Source: Cytobacillus oceanisediminis
GTDB lineage: Bacteria > Bacillota > Bacilli > Bacillales > Cytobacillaceae
Length of the DNA: 64,000 nt
Assembly: GCF_022811925.1 (NCBI RefSeq)
Contig: NZ_CP065511.1
Coordinates: forward strand, 3,961,501-4,025,500
Direction of reading: 5' to 3'
In this document: one piece after another, positions 16,590-24,833 of the stretch
Position numbering within the stretch: position 1 is the first letter of the stretch
How the letters are laid out: the number at the start of each line of letters is the position of its first letter
Position numbers and translations under genes: made by a program
The notes under the pieces: model-generated
Databases searched by the model: none
Told to the model about the DNA's origin: nothing
What the model saw: the letters and a program-made list of their open reading frames with translations, nothing else

Positions 16590-18080
16590 TTAAGATTCTA
16601 TTTGTTCTTTCAGCACTTCGGCTGCTTTTTGAATTTGCGTATCATTTTGATCAATTTTTTCACGGAGTTTTTCCATCAGTCTAAGGGTAGACTGCCCTGA
16701 TAATACTCCATTTTGCTCAAGCTTTTCAGCATCCTGAAATTCCTTGACAGCCTGTTCTGTTTTTTCATCAAAGAAACCGTCTTCTCTTCCAGGATCATAT
16801 CCAAGTGCTTTCAGCATTTGCTGTGCTGCTTTAACCTGAGCTGAAGAAGCAGAAAGCTTTAATTCAGTGTCAGGATTAATAAATGGCAGTGTAGCATAAT
16901 CCGGCAAGGTCACTTTGTGGTCTGGTGTTATTCCCTTTTTATGAATCCAATTTCCATCCGGAGTCAGCCACTTTTCAGTAGTGAATTTCATGTTTGATCC
17001 ATCGGAGAAGTCCTGTGCACGCTGGACTGTGCCTTTTCCAAACGACTTTTCACCGACAAGCGGCACATCTGCAGACTCGTGTACTGCTGCGGCCAAAATT
17101 TCTGATGCACTTGCGCTTCCTTTATCAATCACAACTACTAAAGGAATATTCGGGTTTTCTTCTTTCGTTGATTTAACTTCTTCCCTGTTTCCATTGCGGT
17201 CTTCAATTTGGAATAAAATCTCGCCATCCGGGACAAACAGGCTGGAAATTTTCACTGCCTGATCCAGAAGGCCCCCAGGATTCTGGCGAAGATCAAGGAT
17301 TAATCCTTTCATGCCCTGCTTCTGCAGCTCATTCAGAGTTTCCACCAGCTCTTTAGAAGTATTTTCCGAGAAAGTAGTAATCTGCACTTTTGCAATACCA
17401 TCTTCAAGCATTTCCCCATAGACGGTTTCAAGCGGGATAGTATCGCGGGTAATGGAAATATTCATAGGCTCATCTGAGCCAGGGCGCTGAACTGAAAGTT
17501 CTACCTTAGTGCCTTTTTCGCCTCTGATCAGCATAACGGCTTCTGTAGAACTCATCCCCTGAAGGCTTTTTCCATCAACTGACAGGACCTTGTCATTCGG
17601 TTTAAGCCCGGCTTTTTCAGCAGGTGAACCTTTTAATGGTGAAACAATTACAATATAGCCTTCCTGTTCCTGGATTTCAGCTCCGATTCCTTCAAATGAG
17701 GATGAAATACTCTGATGGAAGCTTTTGGCTTCTTCCTCGTTCATATAGTCTGAGTATGGATCATCCAGCGCTTCAAGCATACCATTAATAGCGCCATTTA
17801 TAAGGTTATCCTGGTCAACTTCCTGGAAATAGTTTGTTTTAAGGGTATCATAAGCTGTATAAAGCTTATCAAATTCCCTTCTTTCGCCTGTTCCAACATC
17901 TACTGCTTTTTCATCACCAAAAGCCAGTGCAAAGGTAGTAATCCCAGCTGAAAGGAAAACAATAAAAAACAGCAGCATGACAAAATGAAACTTTTTCATG
18001 CGGATAAAACCTGAATGGTTATTATCTGGTGTTTCGGAAGTTCCTTTGTTTAGGTCTTCATTCTGCAAACTCTTCACCAC
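16590..18080 (-). CDS. ctpA: carboxy-terminal processing protease CtpA (S41)
   Basis: A 496-residue membrane-anchored serine protease: TM at about 30-52, N-terminal helical domain, PDZ at about 110-200, then the S41 core. GSASASEI holds the catalytic Ser (about 336) and KSFGKG the catalytic Lys 25 residues later. A peptidoglycan-binding domain (QMLKALGYDPGREDGFFDE, 420-470) and a coiled tail finish the protein. CtpA/CtpB enzymes cleave exported substrates; CtpB acts in SpoIVFA/SigK signalling. The ctpA name is preferred over ctpB because of the yod-type neighbourhood. Single gene with its own terminator. Confidence 0.9.
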   Translation of the reverse strand: MVKSLQNEDLNKGTSETPDNNHSGFIRMKKFHFVMLLFFIVFLSAGITTFALAFGDEKAVDVGTGERREFDKLYTAYDTLKTNYFQEVDQDNLINGAINGMLEALDDPYSDYMNEEEAKSFHQSISSSFEGIGAEIQEQEGYIVIVSPLKGSPAEKAGLKPNDKVLSVDGKSLQGMSSTEAVMLIRGEKGTKVELSVQRPGSDEPMNISITRDTIPLETVYGEMLEDGIAKVQITTFSENTSKELVETLNELQKQGMKGLILDLRQNPGGLLDQAVKISSLFVPDGEILFQIEDRNGNREEVKSTKEENPNIPLVVVIDKGSASASEILAAAVHESADVPLVGEKSFGKGTVQRAQDFSDGSNMKFTTEKWLTPDGNWIHKKGITPDHKVTLPDYATLPFINPDTELKLSASSAQVKAAQQMLKALGYDPGREDGFFDEKTEQAVKEFQDAEKLEQNGVLSGQSTLRLMEKLREKIDQNDTQIQKAAEVLKEQIES

Positions 18081-18175
18081 TTTCGTTACCGTAAAATAAC
18101 TATGTACAATCCTTAATGATTAGAATAACATTTTTATCGAAAAAATAACAAAGAAAAATGTGTATGTGTAAAATT

Positions 18176-18210
18176 TGAAAGAGCGCCAGCGTATATGCTA
18201 AAGCGCTCCT
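18176..18210 (-). terminator. probable terminator of the CopZ-like gene
   Basis: GAGCGC pairs with GCGCTC with a 16-base interior, followed on the minus strand by a T-rich stretch. Confidence 0.6.
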
Positions 18211-18217
18211 TCTTATG

Positions 18218-18424
18218 TTAGGCTACCCCATAGCCTTGATCTTCTATCGCTTTTATTAAGTTTTCCTTATCAGCTTTTTTCGGGTCATACTCGATTTCTG
18301 CATGTTCATCGTGAAAGGCAATGGCGACGCTTGCCACGCCATCAATGGAGAGAAGGGCATTTTTGACCGCCTCTTCGCAGTGGATGCAGGTCATGCCCAC
18401 AACTTTAAGTAAAACTTTTTCCAA
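18218..18424 (-). CDS. copZ: heavy-metal-associated domain protein, CopZ-like
   Basis: A 68-residue HMA-domain protein with the metal-binding GMTCIHC motif (Cys at about 12 and 15) and the ferredoxin-like fold signature VASVAIAFHDEHAEIEYDP. Such proteins carry Cu(I) to CopA-type ATPases. The start is TTG at 18424 with a strong AAGGAGG nine bases upstream. No copA ATPase or csoR lies beside it, so it stands alone; another metal or partner elsewhere is possible. Symbol given for similarity only. Confidence 0.8.
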   Translation of the reverse strand: MEKVLLKVVGMTCIHCEEAVKNALLSIDGVASVAIAFHDEHAEIEYDPKKADKENLIKAIEDQGYGVA

Positions 18425-18704
18425 TGTATGAACCTCCTTTTTCCCTGTAAAACCTTAGTTTATTATTACCTCATTTAAGTGTGTTAATAAACATCGAGTC
18501 AACAGTCGGCGGCTTGATGTATGCCAACTCAGGAATCATACTTCCCCTCAATATAAACATCGAGAAAATAAAAGATTAATGTTTAGCCAGTATAGACCAT
18601 ATTTTATTATATAGTCTCATTTTAAAAATCCACAAGCATCCGCCTAATCCTATACACCAGCCTTCCCTCAAGCCTCTCATCACTTTTTTAAGGAGTGAAT
18701 TATA
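18425..18704. other. 280-bp intergenic region
   Basis: Leader and promoter region of two divergent genes. AAACATCGAG occurs twice (about 18491 and 18555). No open frame with ribosome site or terminator is seen. Confidence 0.4.
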
Positions 18705-18950
18705 ATGATACTCGCAGTGTTATGGCTAAGTTTCGCAGTTTCATTGATCAGCCTTATTGCAGGCATCATGAATCAGTCATGGAAACTTGCATTTTTAAGC
18801 TTCCTTCTTCTGCTGCCTTTGGGATATTATTTATCAGGAGCAGAAAACACATTCCGCTTTTTATCGGCCCTTCCAGTTGTTCCTCTTATTTTAGCAGTTA
18901 TTTACTATTTCCAATCGGGGAAAAGCATATCAAAGCAGAGAAACAAATGA
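18705..18950 (+). CDS. small membrane protein, 81 residues
   Basis: An 81-residue protein with three hydrophobic segments (about 2-20, 28-44, 52-70) and a basic tail QSGKSISKQRNK, so the C-terminus should face the cytoplasm. The start has TAAGGAGTG at good spacing and a terminator follows at once. No catalytic or binding motif is visible, and I do not recognise the family. It sits between CopZ-like and YodJ-like genes. Confidence 0.7.
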   Translation: MILAVLWLSFAVSLISLIAGIMNQSWKLAFLSFLLLLPLGYYLSGAENTFRFLSALPVVPLILAVIYYFQSGKSISKQRNK

Positions 18951-18974
18951 AAGAGGCCTTTTTGGCCTCTTAGA
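18951..18974. terminator. bidirectional terminator
   Basis: AAGAGGCC pairs with GGCCTCTT around five Ts; shared by the small membrane protein gene and the convergent carboxypeptidase gene. Confidence 0.85.
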
Positions 18975-19842
18975 TTTTTTTAACAATATCGAAGTATTCT
19001 TCCAAAGTCCATTTCTTTTCGTAAATGACTTTTGCAGCCTCTGTACCCACATATCGGAAATGCCAAGGCTCAAATTTATAACCTGTGATGGCTTCTTTTC
19101 CTTTTGGATAGCGGAGAATAAAACCGTAGCGATGTGCATTTTCAGCAAGCCACTTTCCTTCCTTTGTTTCCCCGAATTCTTCTGAAAGCTCAAGGTTTGC
19201 ACTTCTGCTTGAGATATCCATTGAAAGGCCTGTCTGATGCTCACTGCTGCCCGGAATGGCAACAGCCAGAACTGCTTTTTCTTTTCCTACTCTGTTTACC
19301 TCTGCATCAAAAACCTGTGATTGCCGTGTAAATGAACGATACCCAGAAACTGCAAACAATTCAACACCTTGATTTAACGCTCCGGTAAATAACTTTTCCA
19401 AAGCCTGTGCAGCGTCCTGCCGCATATAGCTTTTTTCCAAATCTAATTTCCCATAAGAAAATGCAACTTCAGGGATCATTAACTTGGAAGGTTCATAGCC
19501 ATCCGGAAGGCTGAATTGTTTATTCACAAGGGCCATTACATTTTCAGGATTCTGAATTATATTTCTGCCATCGACAACTTTAACATCATTAAAATATGCC
19601 GCTTCCAATGAAAGAGGATCATCTTGAATTCCTTCATTGTCTTCATTGCCTGCTTCCCCGGCACTGTTTTCATCTCTCTTTGGGGATTCATCTTCTTGAG
19701 GAGGTTCCTCAAGGCTTTTTTCTTCCCCAAGGAACGGTACTTTTTCAATAAGCGGCTGGACCTTATCCAAATATGGATCAAGCTGGCTGCAGCCGGAAAG
19801 CAGGAGGCTAAGAGTCCCTGCCATGATTATGATCTTTTTCAT
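18970..19842 (-). CDS. D-alanyl-D-alanine carboxypeptidase lipoprotein, VanY/M15B type (YodJ-like)
   Basis: A 290-residue lipoprotein with signal peptide and lipobox LLSGC (Cys at about 18), then an acidic low-complexity linker (about 40-75). The M15B peptidase domain covers about 120-285: GYRSFTRQ is conserved, SEHQTGLSMDIS holds the Zn-binding His and Asp, and EPWHFRYVG supplies the second metal His and catalytic Glu. It trims the terminal D-Ala from peptidoglycan stem peptides outside the membrane. Position next to deoD matches B. subtilis yodJ. Confidence 0.9.
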   Translation of the reverse strand: MKKIIIMAGTLSLLLSGCSQLDPYLDKVQPLIEKVPFLGEEKSLEEPPQEDESPKRDENSAGEAGNEDNEGIQDDPLSLEAAYFNDVKVVDGRNIIQNPENVMALVNKQFSLPDGYEPSKLMIPEVAFSYGKLDLEKSYMRQDAAQALEKLFTGALNQGVELFAVSGYRSFTRQSQVFDAEVNRVGKEKAVLAVAIPGSSEHQTGLSMDISSRSANLELSEEFGETKEGKWLAENAHRYGFILRYPKGKEAITGYKFEPWHFRYVGTEAAKVIYEKKWTLEEYFDIVKKI

Positions 19843-19861
19843 TCAAACTCACCTGTCTTTT

Positions 19862-19990
19862 TTTGTCTAGCGCAAGCAGCCTACCCCCTCGAGGTGTCGT
19901 GGGTGAGCTCCAAGGAATGCTTCCTTGGACTAACTTCGCAGGAACAAGTGATCTTTACTTGTTCCGAAGGCGCTTCCGCTTTTCTTTTTC
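19862..19990. repeat. structured intergenic repeat, variant of the AGCGCC...GGCGCT family
   Basis: Starts near TGTCTAGCGC and ends AAGGCGCTTCCGCTTTT, the same right end as the element at 21350-21645. Inside are TCCAAGGAA-TTCCTTGGA and GGAACAAGT-ACTTGTTCC hairpins. No open frame with a ribosome site. Confidence 0.6.
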
Positions 19991-20112
19991 TTTGCAACAT
20001 TACTATTTTAACACTACACGTCAACTAGTCCATAATTGTGTAAAAAACAGGACAAACGGCACAAAGCATGCTTTTTATCGATTTCTTTTCCAAAAATTTC
20101 AAATCGCACTCA

Positions 20113-20148
20113 TCAAAAAAAAATAAAACTGGCTCTATGAACCAGTTT
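20113..20148 (-). terminator. terminator of deoD
   Basis: AAACTGG pairs with CCAGTTT, then ATTTTTTTTT on the minus strand. Confidence 0.85.
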
Positions 20149-20156
20149 CATTCCAT

Positions 20157-20861
20157 TTATTCCTTAACAGCAGCCTCAAGTGCAACTTCAATCATTTCAT
20201 TGAAGGTAGTTTGCCTTTCTTCAGAAGTTGTTTCCTCACCTGTTAGGATGTGATCGCTGACTGTTAAGACAGAAAGCGCCTTGCGGCCAAACTTCGCTGC
20301 AAGTGTATATAACGCAGCCGTTTCCATCTCAATCGCCAAAATCTGATATTGTGCCCATTTTTCGTGGTCAGCATTGTCATTATAGAACATATCAGCTGTG
20401 AATACATTTCCGACTTTAAGATTTAATCCTTTTTCAACACCTGCATCATAAGCTTTTTTCAAAAGGTCGAAGTTAGCTGTCGGCGCAAAGTCAACTCCTC
20501 CGAAAGTCAGCCTATTCATTTGGGAGTCTGTAGAAGAGCTCATTGCCAGGATTACATCCCTAACTTTCACATCTTTTTGAATCGCACCGCATGTGCCTAC
20601 TCTAATTAAGTTTTGAACCTTGTAGCTCTGCATCAGTTCATTAATATAGATGGAAATGGATGGAACTCCCATGCCTGTGCCCTGAACTGATATGCGTTTC
20701 CCTTTATACGTTCCAGTATAGCCAAACATGTTACGGACTTCATTGTAGCATTCTGCATTTTCCAAAAATGTTTCTGCAATATATTTTGCACGCAGAGGGT
20801 CTCCAGGAAGCAGGACCGTTTCCGCAATTTCGTTTTCTTTAGCACCGATATGTATGCTCAT
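20157..20861 (-). CDS. deoD: purine nucleoside phosphorylase DeoD
   Basis: A 234-residue trimeric-type nucleoside phosphorylase of the PNP/UDP family. [13 protein letters not shown] (phosphate binding), [18 protein letters not shown] and the nucleoside-site EMETAALY are all present. It converts purine (deoxy)nucleosides and phosphate to base and (deoxy)ribose-1-phosphate. ATG at 20861 is chosen for GGAGG upstream; an in-frame ATG at 20876 would add five residues without a site. The gene order carboxypeptidase-deoD-yodL follows B. subtilis. Confidence 0.95.
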   Translation of the reverse strand: MSIHIGAKENEIAETVLLPGDPLRAKYIAETFLENAECYNEVRNMFGYTGTYKGKRISVQGTGMGVPSISIYINELMQSYKVQNLIRVGTCGAIQKDVKVRDVILAMSSSTDSQMNRLTFGGVDFAPTANFDLLKKAYDAGVEKGLNLKVGNVFTADMFYNDNADHEKWAQYQILAIEMETAALYTLAAKFGRKALSVLTVSDHILTGEETTSEERQTTFNEMIEVALEAAVKE

Positions 20862-21014
20862 AATCAAAACCTCCAAATTATTTCTGAAGCCTCTGTAAAT
20901 GCTTCCAAGTCAAACTATACCATATGTGCCATCACTTAGAAACAAATTACATAAGGCATGTTTTTTCTCTGTACGGGAAAGCTATTTTTAGCTTTTCCAA
21001 AGGAGGTTGTAATC

Positions 21015-21143
21015 ATGCCGCAAAAAGGAATGAGCAAAAAACTCAGGCAGGCTGTACAGCATGCTAATGAGACAAATCCATCTTCCAGGGCTAATACTGA
21101 GCCCAATACATCCAAAACGGTTAAAACAATAAGCAATCGATAA
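21015..21143 (+). CDS. small basic hydrophilic protein, 42 residues
   Basis: A 42-codon frame with AAAGGAGG before ATG 21015. The product begins MPQKGMSKKLRQAVQHANE and is rich in Lys, Ser, Thr and Asn with no hydrophobic segment. It lies 14 bases before a second tiny basic gene, followed by a terminator, so the two form a small operon. Size, composition and the spore-former setting recall minor small acid-soluble spore proteins, but I cannot assign a named Ssp family. Confidence 0.65.
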   Translation: MPQKGMSKKLRQAVQHANETNPSSRANTEPNTSKTVKTISNR

Positions 21144-21157
21144 GCGGAGGGATTAGG

Positions 21158-21307
21158 ATGGGCAAAAAGCATCGCAACCGTATAAATTCACCAAAGAAAA
21201 ATAATCATATTCCTGCTGAAGCAATTATTGCAGAGCAAGAAGCACACGGCAAGGAATACTCTGCCAATAAACGTAAAAACAGCCCGGGATCAAACATAAC
21301 TGAATAA
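21158..21307 (+). CDS. small basic hydrophilic protein, 49 residues
   Basis: A 49-codon frame with GGAGGG at seven bases before ATG 21158. The product starts MGKKHRNRINSPKKNNH, continues with IPAEAIIAEQEAHGKEYSANKR, and ends in a polar tail. It is second in a two-gene unit and followed by a clear terminator. The AEAIIAEQEAHGKEY stretch should be helical. Possibly a spore-core or coat small protein; no firm family match. Confidence 0.68.
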   Translation: MGKKHRNRINSPKKNNHIPAEAIIAEQEAHGKEYSANKRKNSPGSNITE

Positions 21308-21315
21308 AATAAAAA

Positions 21316-21348
21316 TAAGCAGGAGAGCTATAGTGCCTCCTGCTTTTT
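21316..21348 (+). terminator. terminator of the small-protein operon
   Basis: AGCAGGAG pairs with CTCCTGCT, followed by TTTTT. Confidence 0.85.
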
Positions 21349-21349
21349 C

Positions 21350-21645
21350 ATAGTTTAGGGAATTTATGAATATAACGATGTGAATAACTTTGAGAAAAAA
21401 ATATCTGCATCCAGCTCCAGCGCCTAGCCCCTCGGGTCATAAGTCAATTCACTCCAGAAATCAGGACAAGGAACGCTTCGTCAGCGATACATCGCCCGAC
21501 CAAAGCTTGCTTTGGGAGGTTTCCTGCTGATTCGTCTTATGCCTGTCGGACTTGCACAGGATGTGCTGGCTTCAACGTTCGACACAGGACGTGGCGGTTT
21601 TTAGTTGAAGTTCATCCGATCAAGGCGCTTCCGCTTTTGTTCTTT
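21350..21645 (-). ncRNA. structured repeat resembling the Bacillaceae-1 RNA motif
   Basis: Outer arms AGCGCC...GGCGCT (about 21420 and 21622) enclose nested stems such as CATAAG/CTTATG and AATCAG/CTGATT. On the minus strand two short hairpins have terminal loops ATCCT (GCAC/GTGC stem, 21552-21564) and GTCCT (CAC/GTG stem, near 21583-21593). As I recall it, the Bacillaceae-1 motif is defined by two RUCCU terminal loops. The left flank (TAGTTTAGGGAATTTAT..., 21351-21420) recurs at 54600-54705. Strand and transcription are inferred. Confidence 0.5.
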
Positions 21646-21952
21646 AGCGTATATGTATTCGATTAACTTCCTCCCAGCCGCCCGGCTTTAGCTGATAATA
21701 AAATTGCCCTCTCCTGCCTTCATCAATATAGATTATATCCCCTGTGGAAATAAATCGGCCATCAAAATCCCCAGGGATTCGGTCATGCACATTAAACTTC
21801 CTAAAAACTGAATCCAGGCATTCCACATGGGTTAAAGCTTCGACATTTAGGCGATATACTTGCTCAAAGCCTTTTTTGTCCCTAAATTTAGGTGTTTGAA
21901 AGATCGTCACATCATATTCTTTTCTTTTGATTCTTGTTAATTCCTTCAGCAT
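21644..21952 (-). CDS. yodL: YodL-like protein
   Basis: A 102-residue soluble protein matching the B. subtilis YodL layout: YDVTIFQTPKFRDKKGFEQVYRL start, FRKFNVHDRIP centre, and FISTGDIIYIDEGRRGQFYY end. Its B. subtilis counterpart is a sporulation-period protein reported to affect MreB-dependent cell shape. The ATG has GAGGGGG at good spacing. It follows deoD in the same direction as in B. subtilis, here separated by the small-protein operon and a structured repeat. Identification rests on sequence memory plus synteny. Confidence 0.8.
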   Translation of the reverse strand: MLKELTRIKRKEYDVTIFQTPKFRDKKGFEQVYRLNVEALTHVECLDSVFRKFNVHDRIPGDFDGRFISTGDIIYIDEGRRGQFYYQLKPGGWEEVNRIHIR

Positions 21953-22251
21953 TTGGCATCCCCCTCACATTCTATGCATCCGCTTTTTTGGCTGATTTAC
22001 CTATCAGACAAATTCAGCTGCTTTGACGAATAAGGTCTTCAAAAGCATTTTTTATGACATTTTTTTACTAGACGGCCAAAATTTCTAAGAACAATTTTTT
22101 ATTACTGTTTAATTAGCCATTTTTCTTGTCGTTTCCTCCATCAAAAAAATACTACTTTTGTCGATTCACGGTTTTTTTCATAAAGAAAACGCTTTCAAAA
22201 GTGTTTAACCTGCATATTATGTATAAAAGTCTTTACTGGAGGTGACGAAAA
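21953..22251. other. 299-bp divergent intergenic region
   Basis: AT-rich promoter region of yodL and the GDPD gene. No hairpin with T-run and no open frame with a ribosome site was found. Confidence 0.4.
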
Positions 22252-23109
22252 TTGTGGGTATCTAAAAAGCCTGTTTTATATTCAATCCTAATCGGATTGG
22301 TAATAATGACTATTTCTTATTTTTTTCAGCCTCTCATGCCTTTTCAGTCTATCGCTCACAGAGGCGCATCCGCACTTGCACCGGAAAACACGCTTGCCTC
22401 CTTTGAAAAAGCTATTGAATTGGGCTTTGACTATATCGAGTTAGATGTAAGGCTGAGCAAGGATAAACAGCTTGTTGTTATCCATGACGCTAATGTTTTG
22501 CGCACTACCGACGGAGAGGGGCTGATTGAGGATTTGACGGTTAAGGATATAAAAAAGCTTGATGCAGGATCCTGGTTTTCTCCTGCATTTGCCGGTGAAA
22601 AAATCCCATTATTAAATGAAGTATTAAAAAAAGTCAGCGGAAAAACAGGAATCATAATTGAAATGAAATCACCTGAAAATCAGCCTGGCATGACAGAGAT
22701 TCTGGCAGACATGCTAAATTCTTATAAACCAGACAATCACATAAAAGTCCAATCTTTCCATATTAATGAGATGAAAAAATTCCACCAGCTTGCTCCCGAA
22801 ATTCCTGCAGGCCTGCTGCTGAGCAAACACCTGGATTTGTTTCATTTGGCATCCTACCGCGATTTTGCCTCTTTCCTATCTGTACACCATCTCTTACTTT
22901 CCAAGTCCTTCATTAATCAAGCTGAGTTATTCGGATATGAGATATACTCGTGGACCATCAGCAAGCAATACCAGTTTGCAGACATGCAGCGGCTTGGTGT
23001 TCACGGAATTATTTCCGATGATGAGAAGAGAATTCCCGACTCAATCATGTACGTGTTAATCACCCCATTTTTAAAAGGACAGGATTTCCTAAAAACACTT
23101 CTGGCATAA
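22252..23109 (+). CDS. glycerophosphodiester phosphodiesterase family protein
   Basis: A 285-residue GDPD. One N-terminal TM (about 8-25) anchors it, with the TIM-barrel outside. The signature AHRGASALAPENT gives catalytic His and Arg; ELDVRLSKDKQLVVIHD gives the metal-binding Glu and Asp and second His; IEMKSP gives the later Glu. It hydrolyses glycerophosphodiesters to an alcohol and glycerol-3-phosphate. The start is TTG at 22252 with GGAGGTG upstream. It takes the position of the PAP2 phosphatase gene yodM in B. subtilis, an apparent local replacement. Confidence 0.88.
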   Translation: MWVSKKPVLYSILIGLVIMTISYFFQPLMPFQSIAHRGASALAPENTLASFEKAIELGFDYIELDVRLSKDKQLVVIHDANVLRTTDGEGLIEDLTVKDIKKLDAGSWFSPAFAGEKIPLLNEVLKKVSGKTGIIIEMKSPENQPGMTEILADMLNSYKPDNHIKVQSFHINEMKKFHQLAPEIPAGLLLSKHLDLFHLASYRDFASFLSVHHLLLSKSFINQAELFGYEIYSWTISKQYQFADMQRLGVHGIISDDEKRIPDSIMYVLITPFLKGQDFLKTLLA

Positions 23110-23141
23110 CTATCTGCATTCCACAGCCGCAGTCTGAGCAT

Positions 23142-23172
23142 AAAAAAACGATGGGCGTCACCCATCGTTTTC
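23142..23172. terminator. bidirectional terminator
   Basis: AAAACGATGGG pairs with CCCATCGTTTT around CGTCA; shared by the GDPD gene and spo0M. Confidence 0.9.
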
Positions 23173-23184
23173 GTTAGCATTTAT

Positions 23185-23955
23185 TTAAGCATATTTTGCA
23201 ATGACAGACTGAAGCTTTTGCTGCATATAAGGAATATCTGCATTTGTAACAGTGAAACGGACAAAGGTTTCATCCATTTCCAATGCTTCTGCCAGGAATC
23301 CGCCCAACCCTCTCGCTTTGCGGTCTACTTGCATCATGATCTCAGTCTCACCATTTGACTGTGGAAAAAATACAACTTCAAGTTCATCCAGCTTTCCTCT
23401 GAAAGGACCGGAGACTGGAACAAATTCAAACTCTTGTATAAACGGCAGCCTTCTGCGGAGGCGGTGCGGAGCCTGTTCGCATTCTGCTTCCCGCAAACGG
23501 AATCCCATACTCGAAACAGCGTTCAATACAGAATCCATTAGCGGGTTTGCCACTACTCGAATATAATCCTTATCGGCAGGATCCACCGCGTTTTTTATAT
23601 CCAGCCCAGTCGCAACCCAAATATTTGTTTTCCCAAAAGACAAAGGTGTGTCAGCTGGAAGGTTAAAGGTAAAAGGAATCTCCTTTCGTTCATTCGCAGC
23701 CAGGGTGAAGGATTGAGCAAGCCTGAAACGGTCAATCAAACCGGAGACTGTATATTTTTTATCATCTGATTCTTTAATGTAAGTAGTATTCAATGAAAGA
23801 TAAATATCATCGATTTTCTGTTCGGTGCTTCCCCCTGTAATCTCGACAACGCCTCTGAGGGCTTCACCTGGGGCTGCTGAATCCTTTTCAAGTTTCGTAT
23901 CGACTTTTGCCGATCCAATTCCCACACTTGCCAGGACCTTATTAAAAAATGACAT
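23185..23955 (-). CDS. spo0M: sporulation-control protein Spo0M
   Basis: A 256-residue arrestin-like protein. The N-terminus MSFFNKVLASVGIGSAKVDT is characteristic of Spo0M, followed by two beta-sandwich halves (GEALRGVVEITGG; IPFTFNLPADTPLS) and a C-terminal half with FRLREAECE and FPQSNGETEIMMQVDRKARG. Spo0M affects early sporulation and cell division and is sigma-H dependent in B. subtilis; I could not place a convincing sigma-H promoter here. GGGAGAG precedes the ATG. Monocistronic. Confidence 0.92.
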   Translation of the reverse strand: MSFFNKVLASVGIGSAKVDTKLEKDSAAPGEALRGVVEITGGSTEQKIDDIYLSLNTTYIKESDDKKYTVSGLIDRFRLAQSFTLAANERKEIPFTFNLPADTPLSFGKTNIWVATGLDIKNAVDPADKDYIRVVANPLMDSVLNAVSSMGFRLREAECEQAPHRLRRRLPFIQEFEFVPVSGPFRGKLDELEVVFFPQSNGETEIMMQVDRKARGLGGFLAEALEMDETFVRFTVTNADIPYMQQKLQSVIAKYA

Positions 23956-24260
23956 ATGCTTCTCTCCCTAGTTCTTTTTTTATTTTATTTCTTTCCCAAT
24001 TGAAGATTTACCTTCAAGCCGGCCAACTTTTTTTAACCATTTCCGGCGGTCTTTACTATATATAACACAAAGCACTTGCTTCATTTAGATATACGTGCTC
24101 ATAACAAGAAAAGTTTCATTTTTCAGATGTGCTGCCACATATTATTTATATTTACGGAAATTGCTTTATCATTTCTCAGCGTTTTCTTGAAAGATGATGT
24201 GTGCTTGTAATTCGATGTTTCAGAATATGTATGTGCTTGATGCTCCTGCTGCTTCGCAAA
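23956..24260. other. 305-bp intergenic region
   Basis: Upstream region of spo0M. AT-rich with one run of TATATATA near 24058; no gene, repeat or riboswitch-like fold is recognised. Confidence 0.4.
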
Positions 24261-24292
24261 AAAATGACGAGCACCTTTCCTCGTCATTTTTC
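24260..24292 (-). terminator. terminator of yozD
   Basis: AAAAATGACGAG pairs with CTCGTCATTTTT around an 8-nt loop, directly after the yozD stop. Confidence 0.88.
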
Positions 24293-24296
24293 TATA

Positions 24297-24470
24297 TTAG
24301 TCATCTTCAATTTCTTCATCAATGATGCACTTTTGCAGGAGGTATTCAAATGTGATATCCGCAAGTTCATCCAATTCTCCTTCAGTAGGAACATAACCTC
24401 TTTTTGCCAGCTCATGAAAGAAAAACTCAGCAATTTCTTCCGTATCTATTACGACCTCTATTTCCTTCAC
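24297..24470 (-). CDS. yozD: YozD family protein
   Basis: A 57-residue acidic protein (KEIEVVIDTEEIAEFF start, CIIDEEIEDD end), nearly the same length and pattern as B. subtilis YozD. The start is GTG at 24470 with AAAGGGGG upstream; longer upstream frames lack a site. In B. subtilis the gene lies beside yodN and kamA as here. Function unknown. Confidence 0.82.
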   Translation of the reverse strand: MKEIEVVIDTEEIAEFFFHELAKRGYVPTEGELDELADITFEYLLQKCIIDEEIEDD

Positions 24471-24646
24471 AGCAACGCCCCCTTTGTACAAAATGTATGA
24501 AGCACTGGCTGGATTCATGCAAAACAACTTTCAGAAAAGTAATTCTTTATTTTGTCTTACAGTGCATTTTTCTTCAGTAAGGACATACATATAGGATAAG
24601 CAGCTGATAACGATCCATTTTATTCAGTAATTGAGGAGGCAGCGAC

Positions 24647-24808
24647 ATGTCAAGTATATCCAGACTGGCCCTAATAATTAAAGAAGATGTCAATCGTGAA
24701 GAAAGCTCCATTATAAATCTTTATAGCAATCTATTAAATGCCTGGTTTAAGCTGGTCAAATGGTTTGGCATCCCATTTTTACTGTATCTCCTAATCACTT
24801 GGCTCTAA
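24647..24808 (+). CDS. small single-pass membrane protein, 53 residues
   Basis: A 53-codon frame with GAGGAGG at nine bases before the ATG. Residues 1-30 are polar (KEDVNREESSIINLYSN), and residues 32-53 form an aromatic-rich transmembrane helix (WFKLVKWFGIPFLLYLL...W) ending at the last residue. It is tail-anchored in shape. It sits on the opposite strand between yozD and yodN with no visible terminator. Unknown family; the strong ribosome site argues it is real. Confidence 0.62.
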   Translation: MSSISRLALIIKEDVNREESSIINLYSNLLNAWFKLVKWFGIPFLLYLLITWL

Positions 24809-24833
24809 GAAGAGCTTAGATCCCTGAGCTGCT

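Noticed and set aside
23956..24100. Sigma-H promoter for spo0M
   Set aside because: No acceptable AGGAnnT and GAAT pair at correct spacing was seen.
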